Shown: piece after piece, positions 54,554-64,000 of the stretch
Layout of the letters: every line of letters starts with the position of its first letter
How positions within the stretch are numbered: the stretch's first letter is position 1
Assembly: GCA_001270045.2 (NCBI GenBank)
Contig: DF970686.1
Location: 186,001-250,000 of the forward strand
Reading direction: 5' to 3'
DNA length: 64,000 bases
Source of the DNA: Bacteroidales bacterium 6E
GTDB taxonomy: Bacteria > Bacteroidota > Bacteroidia > Bacteroidales > Prolixibacteraceae
The notes under the pieces: generated by a model
What the model saw: only the letters and a program-made list of their open reading frames with translations
Told to the model about the DNA's origin: nothing
Database searches by the model: none
Translations under genes and position numbers: made by a program

Positions 54554-55621
54554 ATGAAAAACTGGCTAATTCTGTTTTTACTTACCACAATGGTATTTAC
54601 CACTTTTCAGTGTTGTACAAGCAATTCTAAACAATCGAGAAAACCGGTGAGTACCATTACATTGTCTCCCAATAAACAAAAGTATTACCTCAACGAAAAA
54701 ATTGATGTAACCGTCACAACCAAAATACATGATGGTGAATTGGATAATATCACCCTTTATCTCAATAACAAAACACTGGTGAGTTCTAAGGAGACCAGTT
54801 TTACTTTCACCATTGATTCTTTATCCTCGCTCGGGCAAAATTCATTGCGTGCGGTTGCCGTAAAAAGTGATAAAAACTCCAATACCAGGGTATTTAATTT
54901 TGACGTTCTCAGCAATCATCCTCCTGAAAAGCTCAACTACGAAATTGTGGCAGAACATCCTCATTCAACCGAACATTTCACTCAGGGTCTTGAGTTCAAC
55001 AATGGATTCCTTTATGAAGGAACAGGCGAACACGGAAAATCAGCCATTTACAAGAAAGACTCAAAAAGTGGCCAAGTTTTGCAATCAAGATCTCTGTCAG
55101 AAAAATATTTTGGAGAAGGAATAACCATTCTCAATGACAAGCTCTATCAGCTGACATATAAATCTCAATTGGGTTTTAGTTACAACCTTTCTGATTTTGC
55201 GGTTATCGACAGCTTTAGATTTAATTCAAAAGAAGGATGGGGTTTGACAAATGATAGTGAAAACCTGATCATGAGCAATGGCACGGCTTCATTGATATGG
55301 TTGAATCCGTCAGATTACACCGAAATACGACAAGTACAGGTCGCCGATAACCAACGCATATGGAATTATCTTAATGAATTGGAATACAGTAAGGGAGAAA
55401 TATGGGCAAATGTTTGGACTACCAACCAAATCATCAGAATTGATGCCGAAACAGGAAAAGTTACAGGAATTCTTGATTTGGAGGGTATTCTGAGCATTAT
55501 GCACCGAAGTCAGGCTGAAAGAATTGACGTACTTAACGGAATTGCCATCCATCCTACAACAGGTAACTTGTTTGTAACCGGTAAACTATGGCCGAAAATT
55601 TTTGAAATTAAAGTTTATTAA
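54554..55621 (+). CDS. Lipoprotein glutaminyl-peptide cyclotransferase
   Basis: This 355-residue protein matches the plant/bacterial-type glutamine cyclotransferase family, which turns N-terminal Gln into pyroglutamate. It has a lipoprotein signal (FTTFQ-Cys), a beta-sandwich N-terminal domain (about 35-125) and a five-bladed propeller (about 130-355). Propeller marks are HFTQGLEFNNGFLYEGTGEHGKS (around FTQGLEF), GEGITILNDKLYQLTYK, GWGLTNDSENLIMSNG and LNGIAIHPTTGNLFVTGK. Export to the periplasm or surface suggests protection of secreted proteins, which carry N-terminal Gln after signal cleavage in this phylum. Confidence 0.92.
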   Translation: MKNWLILFLLTTMVFTTFQCCTSNSKQSRKPVSTITLSPNKQKYYLNEKIDVTVTTKIHDGELDNITLYLNNKTLVSSKETSFTFTIDSLSSLGQNSLRAVAVKSDKNSNTRVFNFDVLSNHPPEKLNYEIVAEHPHSTEHFTQGLEFNNGFLYEGTGEHGKSAIYKKDSKSGQVLQSRSLSEKYFGEGITILNDKLYQLTYKSQLGFSYNLSDFAVIDSFRFNSKEGWGLTNDSENLIMSNGTASLIWLNPSDYTEIRQVQVADNQRIWNYLNELEYSKGEIWANVWTTNQIIRIDAETGKVTGILDLEGILSIMHRSQAERIDVLNGIAIHPTTGNLFVTGKLWPKIFEIKVY

Positions 55622-55627
55622 TACCAA

Positions 55628-56656
55628 TCAGGCATCAAAAAGGGTAGGAGAGTCCCTGTAAAAATTTCGCCCCAAATGTTTATAGGCTAATTCAGTAACC
55701 TCTCTTCCTCTCGGAGTCCTTTTCAAAAATCCCTCCTTGATGAGATAAGGTTCATACACTTCCTCAATTGTACCCGAATCCTCACCTACAGCCGTGGCAA
55801 TGGTAGTAATGCCAACCGGCCCACCTTTGAACTTATCGATGATGGTAAGTAAAATTCTATTATCCATATCATCAAGTCCATATTTGTCAATATTAAGCGC
55901 TTCAAGAGCATAACGCGTTATTGCCATGTCAATGGATCCACTTCCTTTTACCTGGGCAAAATCACGAACCCTGCGCAACAAGGCATTGGCAATTCGGGGG
56001 GTACCCCTGCTTCTGGAAGCAATTTCAACCGCCGCTTCATCGGTAATTTTGATATTGAGAATTCCGGAAGATCGATGTACAATTCGAGTCAAAACTTGTA
56101 CGTCATAATATTCCAGGTGAAATTTTATACCAAATCTTGCTCGGAGAGGAGAAGTAAGCAATCCCGAACGTGTAGTGGCTCCTACCAGTGTAAATGGGTT
56201 GAGTTCAAGCTGTATTGACCTTGCAGACGGACCCTTGTCTATTAAAATATCTATTCTGAAATCTTCCATGGCAGAATACAGATATTCCTCCACAATTGGC
56301 GACAGCCTGTGTATTTCGTCAATGAACAGGACGTCCATTGGTTCAAGATTGGTAAGTAATCCAGCCAAATCACCGGGTTTATCCAAGACCGGACCCGATG
56401 TAACCTTGATGTTTACACCCATTTCATTGGCGATAATGTTTGACAGGGTAGTTTTTCCAAGCCCTGGAGGACCATGTAGTAAAACATGATCAAGGGCTTC
56501 ACCCCGCATTTTGGCAGCCTTGACAAAAATGGTCAGATTCTCTACAGTCTGATTTTGTCCCCTGAAATCATCAAATGATAACGGACGTAACTGATTATCC
56601 AGATCTTTTTCCTTTTCTGAATACTTATTTCCCCTAACATCAAAAAAATCAGTCAT
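55628..56656 (-). CDS. ruvB: Holliday junction branch migration helicase RuvB
   Basis: This AAA+ motor drives branch migration with RuvA. The 342 residues contain [12 protein letters not shown], Walker [10 protein letters not shown], Walker [10 protein letters not shown], sensor [18 protein letters not shown] and the C-terminal winged helix ([17 protein letters not shown]). It starts nine bases after the response regulator gene. ruvA and ruvC are not in the window. Confidence 0.98.
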   Translation of the reverse strand: MTDFFDVRGNKYSEKEKDLDNQLRPLSFDDFRGQNQTVENLTIFVKAAKMRGEALDHVLLHGPPGLGKTTLSNIIANEMGVNIKVTSGPVLDKPGDLAGLLTNLEPMDVLFIDEIHRLSPIVEEYLYSAMEDFRIDILIDKGPSARSIQLELNPFTLVGATTRSGLLTSPLRARFGIKFHLEYYDVQVLTRIVHRSSGILNIKITDEAAVEIASRSRGTPRIANALLRRVRDFAQVKGSGSIDMAITRYALEALNIDKYGLDDMDNRILLTIIDKFKGGPVGITTIATAVGEDSGTIEEVYEPYLIKEGFLKRTPRGREVTELAYKHLGRNFYRDSPTLFDA

Positions 56657-56665
56657 ATCAGTTAT

Positions 56666-57055
56666 CTACTCGTTGTCAAATGATTTTTCTAAGATATGAT
56701 TGAGTTTGTTCATATCAAAAGGTTTCGAAATAAATTCGTCCATCCCTTGCTTTATACATCGTTCCCTGTCATTGTCGAGAGTATTGGCCGTCAGTGCAAA
56801 AATCAGGCTCCTTTTCCGCATTTTGTCTTCAGATTCAATTTCACGCATTCTGACGGTAGTCTCATATCCATCCATTCCTGGTAGCATGAGATCCATGAGT
56901 ACAACATCAAAATGCTCTTTTTCAAATGCTGCCAAAGCCTCCTCCCCTGTTGAAGAAACTTGTACCAAATGATGATTCTTTTTAAGATGGAATACAACTA
57001 TTTTCTGATTTAATGGATTGTCTTCGACTAACAGTATTTTCAGGCTTTTAATCAT
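56666..57055 (-). CDS. Single-domain response regulator (receiver only)
   Basis: This 129-residue CheY-like protein has the acidic pair Glu11/Asp12 in LVEDNPLNQ, the phosphoacceptor Asp55 in LMDLMLPGMDG, the conserved Thr in ALTANT and the Lys in SKPF. No output domain follows. The VEDNPLNQK phrase is typical of receivers from hybrid-kinase phosphorelays. No histidine kinase is encoded nearby. It shares a transcript with ruvB. Confidence 0.93.
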   Translation of the reverse strand: MIKSLKILLVEDNPLNQKIVVFHLKKNHHLVQVSSTGEEALAAFEKEHFDVVLMDLMLPGMDGYETTVRMREIESEDKMRKRSLIFALTANTLDNDRERCIKQGMDEFISKPFDMNKLNHILEKSFDNE

Positions 57056-57478
57056 TATTTATTTTTGATGTAAAAATAGAAAGAATGAAGATAATTATAG
57101 GCTGTTGATTACTGTTGATTTCTTTTTACCAGTAATTACTAGAATCGATTTAACGGATTACCAAAACGTTTTGAACAATTAGGATATTCATTTAAACTTT
57201 GATAATGAATTCAATACATAATTTATTAACTCGTGTTAATAATCCTGGACTTTCACTTACACTAAATAATTAACCTTGAAAACGAAGTTGATTAATTTCA
57301 TATAACGAGTCAATATTTTATTTGCCACTTTGAAATTCCCTTTTGAATAGAAATATTTTTCTAAAATTCCAATTTTTTAGACTTATATTATTTCCGATTT
57401 TTTAAGGTAATTTTGAACAACCTTTAAGGGTGATACGTCATCTTTAATAAATTGAAATGCTGAATTTTAATAAAGCGA
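57056..57478. other. AT-rich intergenic region
   Basis: No gene is seen. A TAATTTTG element at 57408-57415 could start transcription about 57 bases before the DUF4175 gene. No clear minus-strand -7 element is visible for the response regulator. The region is where base composition drops. Confidence 0.4.
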
Positions 57479-60400
57479 ATGAAAACAGATTTCAACATAC
57501 TTGTTCATAAAATTAATGCCTTTCGAAAACGATACCACTTATTTCAATTTTTAAGGGGTTTTGTTTTATTTCTCCTGGTTGTCCTTATCCTTTTTTTTAC
57601 TCTGAATATTATTGAATATCAGTTTTATCTGTCAACGGAATGGAGAAAGATTATTTTCGTGACATCGCTGTTGTTTATAACTCTCCTATTTCTAAGGTAC
57701 GTTTTTTTTACTGGAGTTCTTGCCCTTGGAATTGTGAGAATTCTTTCAAACAAAAGGGCATCTGAATTGATTCATTCATATATTCCTGAATTAAAAGATA
57801 GATTGGTCAATATTTTGGAATTACATGATCAAAAAGACTTGAATTCTTCTGATGAAATTACACAGGCTGCCATTGCCCAGAAAATTGATGAAATTGGTTT
57901 TATTGATTTTCGTTCCGCAATTAGCCTCAAACAATTAAAAAGCATAGTTCTTTACCTGATAGGAAGTTTTTTGGTAGTCTTTTCAGTTCATATTTTTAAC
58001 AGTAATATTTATACTGAATCGGCAAATCGTATCATTCATTATAATCAACAATTTATACGGCCAGCTCCTTATCAATTTTTATGGGTAAATGCAACGGATG
58101 GTGTTAAGAAGGGAGATAACTTTACGATAAAACTTAGTTTAGAGGGAGAAGAGCTTCCGTCGATGATTTACATCAATATAGGCGGAAATAACTATCTAAT
58201 GGATGGTATGGAGCCTGGTAAATTTGAGTATCAATTAAATGCGCTTGTAAATCCTGTTAATTTCTACTTTACTGACCTTAAATTCAATTCTGAGAGTTTT
58301 GGTTTAAATATAATACCTGTTCCCGTTATTAATTCTTTTGAAGTTTTGGTTGAGGTTCCTTCCTATACTGGCTTTGACAATCTTAATACAAGTAATGTTG
58401 GGGATATACAAATTCCAAAGGGAAGTAACGTAGAATGGACATTCCATTGTTTTGACACTGATTCACTGATGTTGATCATTAATGATGTTGAGAGTTTAAT
58501 TGCCGAAAAGGGAAACAGAAATTTATTCCAGGTATCGCGTACTTTTCTGAAACCCTCAACCTATGAAGTTAAGGTTAAAAATAATCGGGGTGATTTTGAA
58601 TCAGCCATGCGTTTCAGGATAGATCTTATAGAAGATCTATATCCTGAAATCAATATTGTGCAGGTACAGGATTCCTTTAAACTGACAAGGTTTTTCTTTC
58701 AGGGAAGAATTCATGATGATTATGGATTTTCAGATCTTGCATTTCATCTCAATATTGAAATGCAGGATTCCTTGGTTTCTTTACCTTTCAACCGATATGT
58801 TTTTCCTCAGGAGTTCTATTACCAGATTGATTTACAAGATTATAAATTAGATAATAAGGTTATTGACTACTATTTTAGCGTAACTGATAACGATGCAGTT
58901 AATGGACCTAAGACCACTACTTCACAAAGTTTCACGTTTGTTTTTCCGGAAAAGGATGAGATTTTGGCTAAGCAGCAGGAAGAGTATGAAAAAATTGAGG
59001 ATTTGATTAATGAAAGTCAGCGACTTACAAATGAAATTGTAGAGGATATCAAGGATTTGCAGTTTAAAAACGTGAATAGTGACATTTCAGATTGGGAGAA
59101 ATCCCAGCTGGTTCAGGAATTAGTAAATAAGAAAAGTAACCTTGAATCAATGCTTGAGAAAATTGAAAATTCATATAAGGATCTTTCTAATTTTCAAAAT
59201 ACGTTTACCGAACAGGGAAATGAAATATTGCTAAAACAGGAAATGATACAGGAACTTCTGGATGATATTTTCACAGATGAACTCAAGAAACTAATGGAGG
59301 AATTCAATGAACTTGCAAAGGAGTTTAATGAAAAGAGAATGAATGAATTGTCAAAGCAAATGGAAATGTCATTTGATGATTTGTCGAAACAGCTTGACCG
59401 TAACCTTCAGATGTTGCAAAAAATGAAGCTTGAACAAGAAATACAAAATGTCATAGAAGAGGTGGTCCTTATGCAGGAAAAGCAACAAAATCAAGCAGTT
59501 GAAATAAATGAAATGCAGGATTTTGATAAAATGTCTGAAGAAGTGATAAATGATCACCTTAATATGGAAGAAATTCAACAGGAACTGCTGGAAATTATGG
59601 AAGAGAATCAGCAGCTCGAAAAACCTTTGTTATTTGATAATTTTTCGCAGGAATTCGAGAATATAAAAGATAACATGCGAAAAACTTTGGAGGAATTACA
59701 AAAGGAGAACAAAAGAAATTCGTCCAGAAGCATGCAGAATACATCTGAAATGCTTAAGAACATGGCGTTTGCTATGCAGCAAATGTTGAATGCAAACACA
59801 ATGCAACAGAACATGGAGAATATCAGGGATCTTCAACAAATATTGAAGAATCTTTTGGTGATGTCATTCGGACAAGAGGAAATTATTACTGGTATAAATT
59901 TAGCTTCAGGTAGTGATCCAAATATTAGCAGGTTAACAAGGAAGCAAAGAGATTTAATAAGACAGAGCGAAGTGATAAAGGACTCATTGTATGCCCTGGC
60001 TAAACGAGCTCCCCAAATCAATAACATTGTCAATAATGAGTTGTTGGCCATGAACATTAACCTGATCAGATCTTCCGAACTTTTGAATGAGGGATTAAGA
60101 TCACAAGCAGTTACCAATCAACAATTGGTTCTCACTGCATCCAATAATCTGGCTTTGTTGTTGAGTGATATTCTGAAACAAATTGAAGACCAGATGAATA
60201 ATCCGCAGGAGGGAGAAGGAGAAGGTGAAGGTCCGCAGGGCAAAAAAATGGGTGGATTAAAGCAACAGTCCGAAAATTTGAAAGATCAGCTACAAAAAAT
60301 GCTGGATCAGATGAAGAATGGAAACCAACCTATGAGTAAAGATTTGAGTGAATCACTAATGATGCATGAAATGATGCAACAAATGTTGAGAGATTTAATG

Positions 60401-60763
60401 AATAGTGGTTCAATGGGAGAAAATGCCAGGAAACAATTACAGGAAATTGATCAGATTCTAGAACAGAACAGACGCGAATTAATGAACCGACGCATGAGTC
60501 CCCAATTGGTTCGGCGGCATAATGAGATTACGACTCGATTATTGGAAGCTGAAAGGTCAGAAAGAGAACGTGACCAGGATAATAAACGGGAATCAAATAC
60601 TGCTGATGAACTATTTTATAGCCGTCCAGCCGAGTTTTTTGAATTCAGGCCTGAACAGAAGAATAGTTTGGAATTTCTTGAAAAAGGTAATGTGAAGATG
60701 AATAATTTCTATTTGAACATGTTTAAGAATTACATGGAAAAATTCGATCAGGTTAACCCATAG
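57479..60763 (+). CDS. Large DUF4175-type membrane protein with long coiled coil
   Basis: This 1,094-residue protein has three N-terminal membrane helices (about 22-46, 57-82 and 150-172). An extracytoplasmic or cytoplasmic beta-rich part follows (about 190-500, EVLVEVPSYTGF and YPEINIVQVQDSF). A long Gln/Glu/Met-rich coiled coil (about 500-900) then leads to a glycine/glutamate linker (EGEGEGEGPQGK) and a charged tail. This order fits the DUF4175 family found beside core genes in Bacteroidota; no function is known. Four bases separate it from the ATPase gene. Confidence 0.82.
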   Translation: MKTDFNILVHKINAFRKRYHLFQFLRGFVLFLLVVLILFFTLNIIEYQFYLSTEWRKIIFVTSLLFITLLFLRYVFFTGVLALGIVRILSNKRASELIHSYIPELKDRLVNILELHDQKDLNSSDEITQAAIAQKIDEIGFIDFRSAISLKQLKSIVLYLIGSFLVVFSVHIFNSNIYTESANRIIHYNQQFIRPAPYQFLWVNATDGVKKGDNFTIKLSLEGEELPSMIYINIGGNNYLMDGMEPGKFEYQLNALVNPVNFYFTDLKFNSESFGLNIIPVPVINSFEVLVEVPSYTGFDNLNTSNVGDIQIPKGSNVEWTFHCFDTDSLMLIINDVESLIAEKGNRNLFQVSRTFLKPSTYEVKVKNNRGDFESAMRFRIDLIEDLYPEINIVQVQDSFKLTRFFFQGRIHDDYGFSDLAFHLNIEMQDSLVSLPFNRYVFPQEFYYQIDLQDYKLDNKVIDYYFSVTDNDAVNGPKTTTSQSFTFVFPEKDEILAKQQEEYEKIEDLINESQRLTNEIVEDIKDLQFKNVNSDISDWEKSQLVQELVNKKSNLESMLEKIENSYKDLSNFQNTFTEQGNEILLKQEMIQELLDDIFTDELKKLMEEFNELAKEFNEKRMNELSKQMEMSFDDLSKQLDRNLQMLQKMKLEQEIQNVIEEVVLMQEKQQNQAVEINEMQDFDKMSEEVINDHLNMEEIQQELLEIMEENQQLEKPLLFDNFSQEFENIKDNMRKTLEELQKENKRNSSRSMQNTSEMLKNMAFAMQQMLNANTMQQNMENIRDLQQILKNLLVMSFGQEEIITGINLASGSDPNISRLTRKQRDLIRQSEVIKDSLYALAKRAPQINNIVNNELLAMNINLIRSSELLNEGLRSQAVTNQQLVLTASNNLALLLSDILKQIEDQMNNPQEGEGEGEGPQGKKMGGLKQQSENLKDQLQKMLDQMKNGNQPMSKDLSESLMMHEMMQQMLRDLMNSGSMGENARKQLQEIDQILEQNRRELMNRRMSPQLVRRHNEITTRLLEAERSERERDQDNKRESNTADELFYSRPAEFFEFRPEQKNSLEFLEKGNVKMNNFYLNMFKNYMEKFDQVNP

Positions 60764-60767
60764 AATA

Positions 60768-61163
60768 ATGCAGATAATAATAGATTCAGACACATTAAAA
60801 TTGGCTGAGGTTGAAGATTTTATACAAAAGGCTTTTATAAAATACCAACTTCCATCAAATCAATATTATAAAGTTCTGCTTTGTGTAAAAGAGGCTGTGA
60901 CCAATTCCATCATTCATGGCAATAAATCAGATTCAAGAAAGAAAGTTGTGGTAAAAATTACCAAATGCCATAATGAAATACTGGTAAAAGTAATGGATGA
61001 AGGAGCAGGCTTTGATTTTGATCAGATTAAAGACCCTACGGCAAGTGAAAACATTAAGGAGGAGAGTGGAAGAGGAATTTTTCTCATAAGAAATCTGTGT
61101 GATGAACTTTTATTTAAAGGAAACGGGAAAATTATTGAAATTAAGATTTCACTTGATCAATAA
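60768..61163 (+). CDS. RsbW-like ATP-binding protein (GHKL fold)
   Basis: This 131-residue protein has a stand-alone HATPase domain of the serine kinase anti-sigma type. The N box is EAVTNSIIHGN, the G1 box is DEGAGFDFD and the G2 box is GRGIFLIRN. In Firmicutes such proteins phosphorylate STAS-domain antagonists and bind sigma factors. No STAS partner or PP2C phosphatase is encoded in the window, so the target is unknown. It is translationally close to the DUF4175 gene. Confidence 0.9.
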   Translation: MQIIIDSDTLKLAEVEDFIQKAFIKYQLPSNQYYKVLLCVKEAVTNSIIHGNKSDSRKKVVVKITKCHNEILVKVMDEGAGFDFDQIKDPTASENIKEESGRGIFLIRNLCDELLFKGNGKIIEIKISLDQ

Positions 61164-61217
61164 TTATCAGTCAATGCCTCATTAAGAGTCAGTTATAATT
61201 ATTCTGGATATTTAGTT

Positions 61218-61225
61218 TACCTTTG
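61218..61225 (+). promoter_or_regulatory. Candidate -7 element TACCTTTG before ybeY
   Basis: TACCTTTG matches TAnnTTTG and would give a leader of about 80 bases. A second match, TATTTTTG at 61282-61289, is closer to the start. In such AT-rich DNA, chance matches are expected. Confidence 0.35.
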
Positions 61226-61313
61226 CTGGCCAGTTATATCTATTTATTTTAGTATATATATTTAATATTGAGATAGTTAGGTATTTTTGATATTTTAGAT
61301 AATTGATTTTCTA

Positions 61314-61739
61314 ATGAGGGGTATTCACATAAGCTTTGAGGATATTGAAGCTTTTGCTATAAAGAGAAACCTGGTTAAAAGTTATATCAGGGACATCATT
61401 GTTGGTGAAGGTTACAAACAAGGTGAAATATCATTGATATTTTGCAGCGACCACTATCTTTTGGAAGTTAACCGCAATTATCTTAAGCATGATTTTTATA
61501 CCGATATAATCACCTTCAATTATTCGTCGCTTCCGGTGATAAGCGGAGATCTTTTTATTAGTATTGACCGGGTAAAGGATAATGCTGAACAATTTGCTGT
61601 TTCATTCCTTCATGAATTGATGCGGGTTATATTTCACGGAATTTTGCATATGGTCGGATATGACGATAAATCCGACATGGATCAGGAAAGTATGAGAAAG
61701 AAGGAGAATGAGTACCTGGAAAAGTTTGGAATAAAATGA
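61314..61739 (+). CDS. ybeY: Endoribonuclease YbeY (16S rRNA maturation)
   Basis: This 141-residue metal-dependent RNase acts in 16S rRNA 3' processing and ribosome quality control. It shows [29 protein letters not shown] and the metal site [14 protein letters not shown]. The first two His ligands of HGxLHLxGYDH are kept, but the third is Asp, a change I believe is shared by Bacteroidota YbeY. The gene overlaps mnmG by four bases (ATGA). Confidence 0.93.
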   Translation: MRGIHISFEDIEAFAIKRNLVKSYIRDIIVGEGYKQGEISLIFCSDHYLLEVNRNYLKHDFYTDIITFNYSSLPVISGDLFISIDRVKDNAEQFAVSFLHELMRVIFHGILHMVGYDDKSDMDQESMRKKENEYLEKFGIK

Positions 61740-63625
61740 AAAATTTGTTTCCTTTTTACGATGTAATAGTTGTTGGGGGAGGTCATGCTGGTTGTGAAGC
61801 AGCTGCGGCAGCTGCCAATATGGGGTCAAGAACCTTGTTGATTACCATGGATATGACCAAGTTTGGTCAAATGTCTTGTAATCCTGCTATGGGTGGAATA
61901 GCTAAAGGACAAATAATCAGGGAAATTGATGCTTTGGGTGGGTATGCCGGAATTCTATCTGATCAGTGCACCATCCAATTTCGTTTGCTCAATCGTTCCA
62001 AAGGACCCGCCATGTGGAGTCCCAGGGCACAGATTGATCGTATGAGATATTCTGAATTGTGGCGACTAACCCTTGAAAGTATAGATAAACTCGATTTATG
62101 GCAGGATGCGGTCACTGGACTCATCATTGAGAATGGTAGGGCTGTAGGTGTAAAAACCAAAATAGGAATTGAGTTTAGGTCAAAAACCATTGTATTGACA
62201 AATGGAACTTTCCTTAATGGCCTTATGCATATTGGGCGTGCCCAGATGGAAGGTGGCCGTATTGGTGAGGCAGCTTCCTACAATATTTCTGAACAAATTT
62301 CTTCAGTCGGTTTTGTCACCGGTCGTTTAAAAACAGGAACTCCGGTACGCATTGACGGACGATCCATTGACTTCTCAAAATTGGTTGAACAACCAGGGGA
62401 AGAAGATTATTATAAATTTTCTTACTTGCCTGATATTAAATCAAAACTGCAGAAGAGATCTTGTTGGATCACTTATACGAATAAAATTGTCCATACGAAA
62501 CTGGAATCGGGATTTGAAGATTCGCCTATGTATAATGGGACTATCCAAAGTACTGGTCCCCGATATTGTCCTAGTATCGAATCAAAGCTTGTGACCTTCG
62601 CCGAAAAGGAGAAGCACCAATTGTTTCTGGAGCCTGAAGGTGAAATAACCAATGAATTTTATCTGAATGGATTTTCTTCTTCCTTGCCTTGGGATGTTCA
62701 ATTGGAGGCCTTACACTCGATACCGGGTCTCGAGAATGCGCGTATATACCGACCTGGTTATGCTATCGAATATGACTATTTTGATCCTACTCAATTATTT
62801 CATACGCTGGAAACAAAGAAAGTTAGCCATCTCTATTTTGCTGGTCAAATCAACGGTACAACAGGATATGAAGAGGCAGGTGCACAAGGTATAATGGCCG
62901 GAATTAATGCGCATCTAAAAGCGCATGAAACAGGTAGAGAATTCATCTTAAAGCGTGATGAAGCATATATTGGGGTACTGATTGATGATTTAGTCACGAA
63001 AGGTGTGGATGAACCCTACCGGATGTTTACAAGTCGCGCTGAGTATCGCATTTTATTACGTCAGGATAATGCTGACGAGAGATTGACTCCATTAGCGTAT
63101 GATTTGGGTTTAATTAGTTCAGAACGCAATAATTTACTGTTGGAGAAAATTAATTGCAGAAATCTTATTGTTGATTTTCTGAAGGAATTTAGTATTAAAC
63201 CTCAGTATATAAATGAGTTACTAGAACAGAAGGACTCAGCTCCCCTTAAGCAGACCGTAAAGTTGATTGATATACTTTTAAGACCTCAAATATCAATATT
63301 TGATTTGGAAGAGCATATCCAACCTTTTAAGAGATACTTAGTATTTCTTCCCGACAATCGTCGAAGGGAAATTCTCGAATCTGCGGAAATTACCATAAAA
63401 TATGAAGGTTATATTTCCAGAGAGAAACAGCTGGCAGAGAAGTTGGTACGGTTAGAGAATATAGTGATTGAGAATAAATTTGATTATCATAAGATTGTAT
63501 CTCTTTCAACAGAAGCTAGGCAAAAACTGGACGCAATTAATCCAAGAACGATAGGACAGGCTAGTCGTATTCCTGGTGTCTCTCCGGCAGATATAAATGT
63601 TTTATTAATTATGATGGGTCGTTAA
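61736..63625 (+). CDS. mnmG: tRNA uridine 5-carboxymethylaminomethyl modification enzyme MnmG
   Basis: This FAD-dependent partner of MnmE modifies U34 of several tRNAs. The 629 residues have the dinucleotide fold [39 protein letters not shown], the second nucleotide region and the C-terminal [19 protein letters not shown]. The stop codon touches a parS-like palindrome. In many bacteria mnmG (gidA) lies beside the chromosome origin and parAB; here the neighbours are ybeY and apt, as usual in Bacteroidales. Confidence 0.97.
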   Translation: MKNLFPFYDVIVVGGGHAGCEAAAAAANMGSRTLLITMDMTKFGQMSCNPAMGGIAKGQIIREIDALGGYAGILSDQCTIQFRLLNRSKGPAMWSPRAQIDRMRYSELWRLTLESIDKLDLWQDAVTGLIIENGRAVGVKTKIGIEFRSKTIVLTNGTFLNGLMHIGRAQMEGGRIGEAASYNISEQISSVGFVTGRLKTGTPVRIDGRSIDFSKLVEQPGEEDYYKFSYLPDIKSKLQKRSCWITYTNKIVHTKLESGFEDSPMYNGTIQSTGPRYCPSIESKLVTFAEKEKHQLFLEPEGEITNEFYLNGFSSSLPWDVQLEALHSIPGLENARIYRPGYAIEYDYFDPTQLFHTLETKKVSHLYFAGQINGTTGYEEAGAQGIMAGINAHLKAHETGREFILKRDEAYIGVLIDDLVTKGVDEPYRMFTSRAEYRILLRQDNADERLTPLAYDLGLISSERNNLLLEKINCRNLIVDFLKEFSIKPQYINELLEQKDSAPLKQTVKLIDILLRPQISIFDLEEHIQPFKRYLVFLPDNRRREILESAEITIKYEGYISREKQLAEKLVRLENIVIENKFDYHKIVSLSTEARQKLDAINPRTIGQASRIPGVSPADINVLLIMMGR

Positions 63626-63641
63626 TGTTCCACGTGGAACA
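63626..63641. promoter_or_regulatory. parS-like centromere site
   Basis: TGTTCCACGTGGAACA is a perfect 16-base palindrome. The general bacterial parS is TGTTTCACGTGAAACA, and the form here is the one used by Pseudomonas ParB. It starts on the first base after the mnmG stop. I found no other complete copy in the window. It would load ParB to organise and segregate the origin region. Confidence 0.78.
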
Positions 63642-63654
63642 AAAAAGCATTGCA

Positions 63655-64000
63655 ATGGACTTAAAAAAATATATTCGTGAAGTTCCTGATTTTCCACATC
63701 AAGGAATAGGGTTTAAGGATATAACTACCATGTTGAAGAATCATGAAGCATTTGGATATGTTGTAGATAGTATTACAAATGTGTTTAGGGATAAACAGAT
63801 TACAAAGGTAGTTTCGCTGGAGTCGCGTGGCTTCATTATTGGAGGTGCTCTGGCCTATCATTTAAAAGCTGGATTTGTTCCTATTCGGAAAAGTGGAAAG
63901 CTTCCTGCAAAAACCGTATCAATGGATTATGAATTGGAATATGGTACCGATCGTATTGAATTACATGAAGACGCACTTGATTCGGATGATATAGTTTTGA
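63655..64000 (+). CDS. apt: Adenine phosphoribosyltransferase, N-terminal part (cut by the window edge)
   Basis: The first 115 codons are present. The translation starts MDLKKYIREVPDFPHQGIGF and continues KDITTMLKN, VVSLESRGFIIGGALAYHL and GFVPIRKSGKLPAKTVS, all typical of Apt, which salvages adenine to AMP using PRPP. The PRPP-binding loop lies beyond the edge. The ATG at 63655 gives the family N-terminus; no in-frame start exists between it and mnmG. The parS-like site is in the 29-base gap. Confidence 0.95.
   Translation, partial: MDLKKYIREVPDFPHQGIGFKDITTMLKNHEAFGYVVDSITNVFRDKQITKVVSLESRGFIIGGALAYHLKAGFVPIRKSGKLPAKTVSMDYELEYGTDRIELHEDALDSDDIVL

Noticed and set aside
1-64000. tRNA, rRNA, tmRNA, RNase P RNA and SRP RNA genes
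   Set aside because: By eye I found no T-loop motif in a clover-leaf context and none of the conserved cores of these RNAs in the intergenic regions. A covariance-model scan would be decisive.

Overview
The window is a 64 kb piece of a Bacteroidota chromosome, most likely of the order Bacteroidales or a close relative. Evidence for this is the many starts preceded by the Bacteroidota-type -7 element TAnnTTTG with few Shine-Dalgarno sites, a TonB-dependent receptor, many lipoproteins and PorT-like outer membrane barrels, the long form of IspG, a GldA-type ABC ATPase, a malic enzyme fused to a phosphotransacetylase-like domain, and the ybeY-mnmG-apt gene order. I see no rRNA, tRNA, CRISPR array, transposase or prophage. 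Most of the window is core genome, densely packed and in short operons.

Layout. 1-4.1 kb: the 3' end of a TonB-dependent receptor, a coiled-coil membrane protein, an MBL-fold hydrolase, and pheS. 4.2-9.5 kb: a four-gene glycan operon (exported GH42-like beta-galactosidase, divergent ROK-family protein, MFS transporter, SIS-domain sugar-phosphate protein). 9.5-16 kb: ispD, a DUF2461 gene, and a minus-strand run holB, M28 peptidase, DUF2797 protein, small membrane protein and ilvE. 16-22.7 kb: pgk, a lipoprotein GH2 beta-mannosidase, a candidate small RNA, and maeB. 22.7-28.4 kb: the minus-strand operon ispG, barrel protein and flavin reductase; then gldA and metK, the latter behind a SAM-II-type riboswitch. 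28.4-36 kb: a 0.4 kb non-coding stretch with inverted repeats, an aldo/keto reductase, asnS, rpoN with a PAP2-like membrane protein, and an M3 peptidase. 36-41 kb: dnaG with a PPOX protein, a sirtuin, a barrel protein, trpS. 41-45 kb: an ECF sigma factor, its membrane anti-sigma partner and two paralogous barrel proteins, followed by pepE. 45.8-57 kb: an AspT-type transporter, an amidohydrolase lipoprotein, the minus-strand operon rpiB, lutB, Rrf2 regulator and hemW, a polysaccharide flippase, glutaminyl cyclase, and a receiver-only regulator with ruvB. 57-64 kb: a visibly AT-richer block with a 1,094-residue DUF4175-type membrane protein, an RsbW-like ATPase, ybeY, mnmG, a perfect parS-like palindrome, and the 5' part of apt.

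How the genes fit together. The MEP isoprenoid pathway is represented by ispD and ispG. Translation is served by pheS, asnS, trpS, ybeY and mnmG, and replication or repair by holB, dnaG and ruvB. Carbohydrate use is served by the GH42 cluster and the beta-mannosidase. Cell-surface signalling is represented by the ECF cluster. The points that best repay a second look are the SAM-II aptamer before metK, the parS-like site touching the mnmG stop codon, the promoter-hairpin-terminator small RNA before maeB, the base-composition step near 57 kb, and the ECF/anti-sigma/barrel unit whose anti-sigma protein carries two tandem copies of one module.
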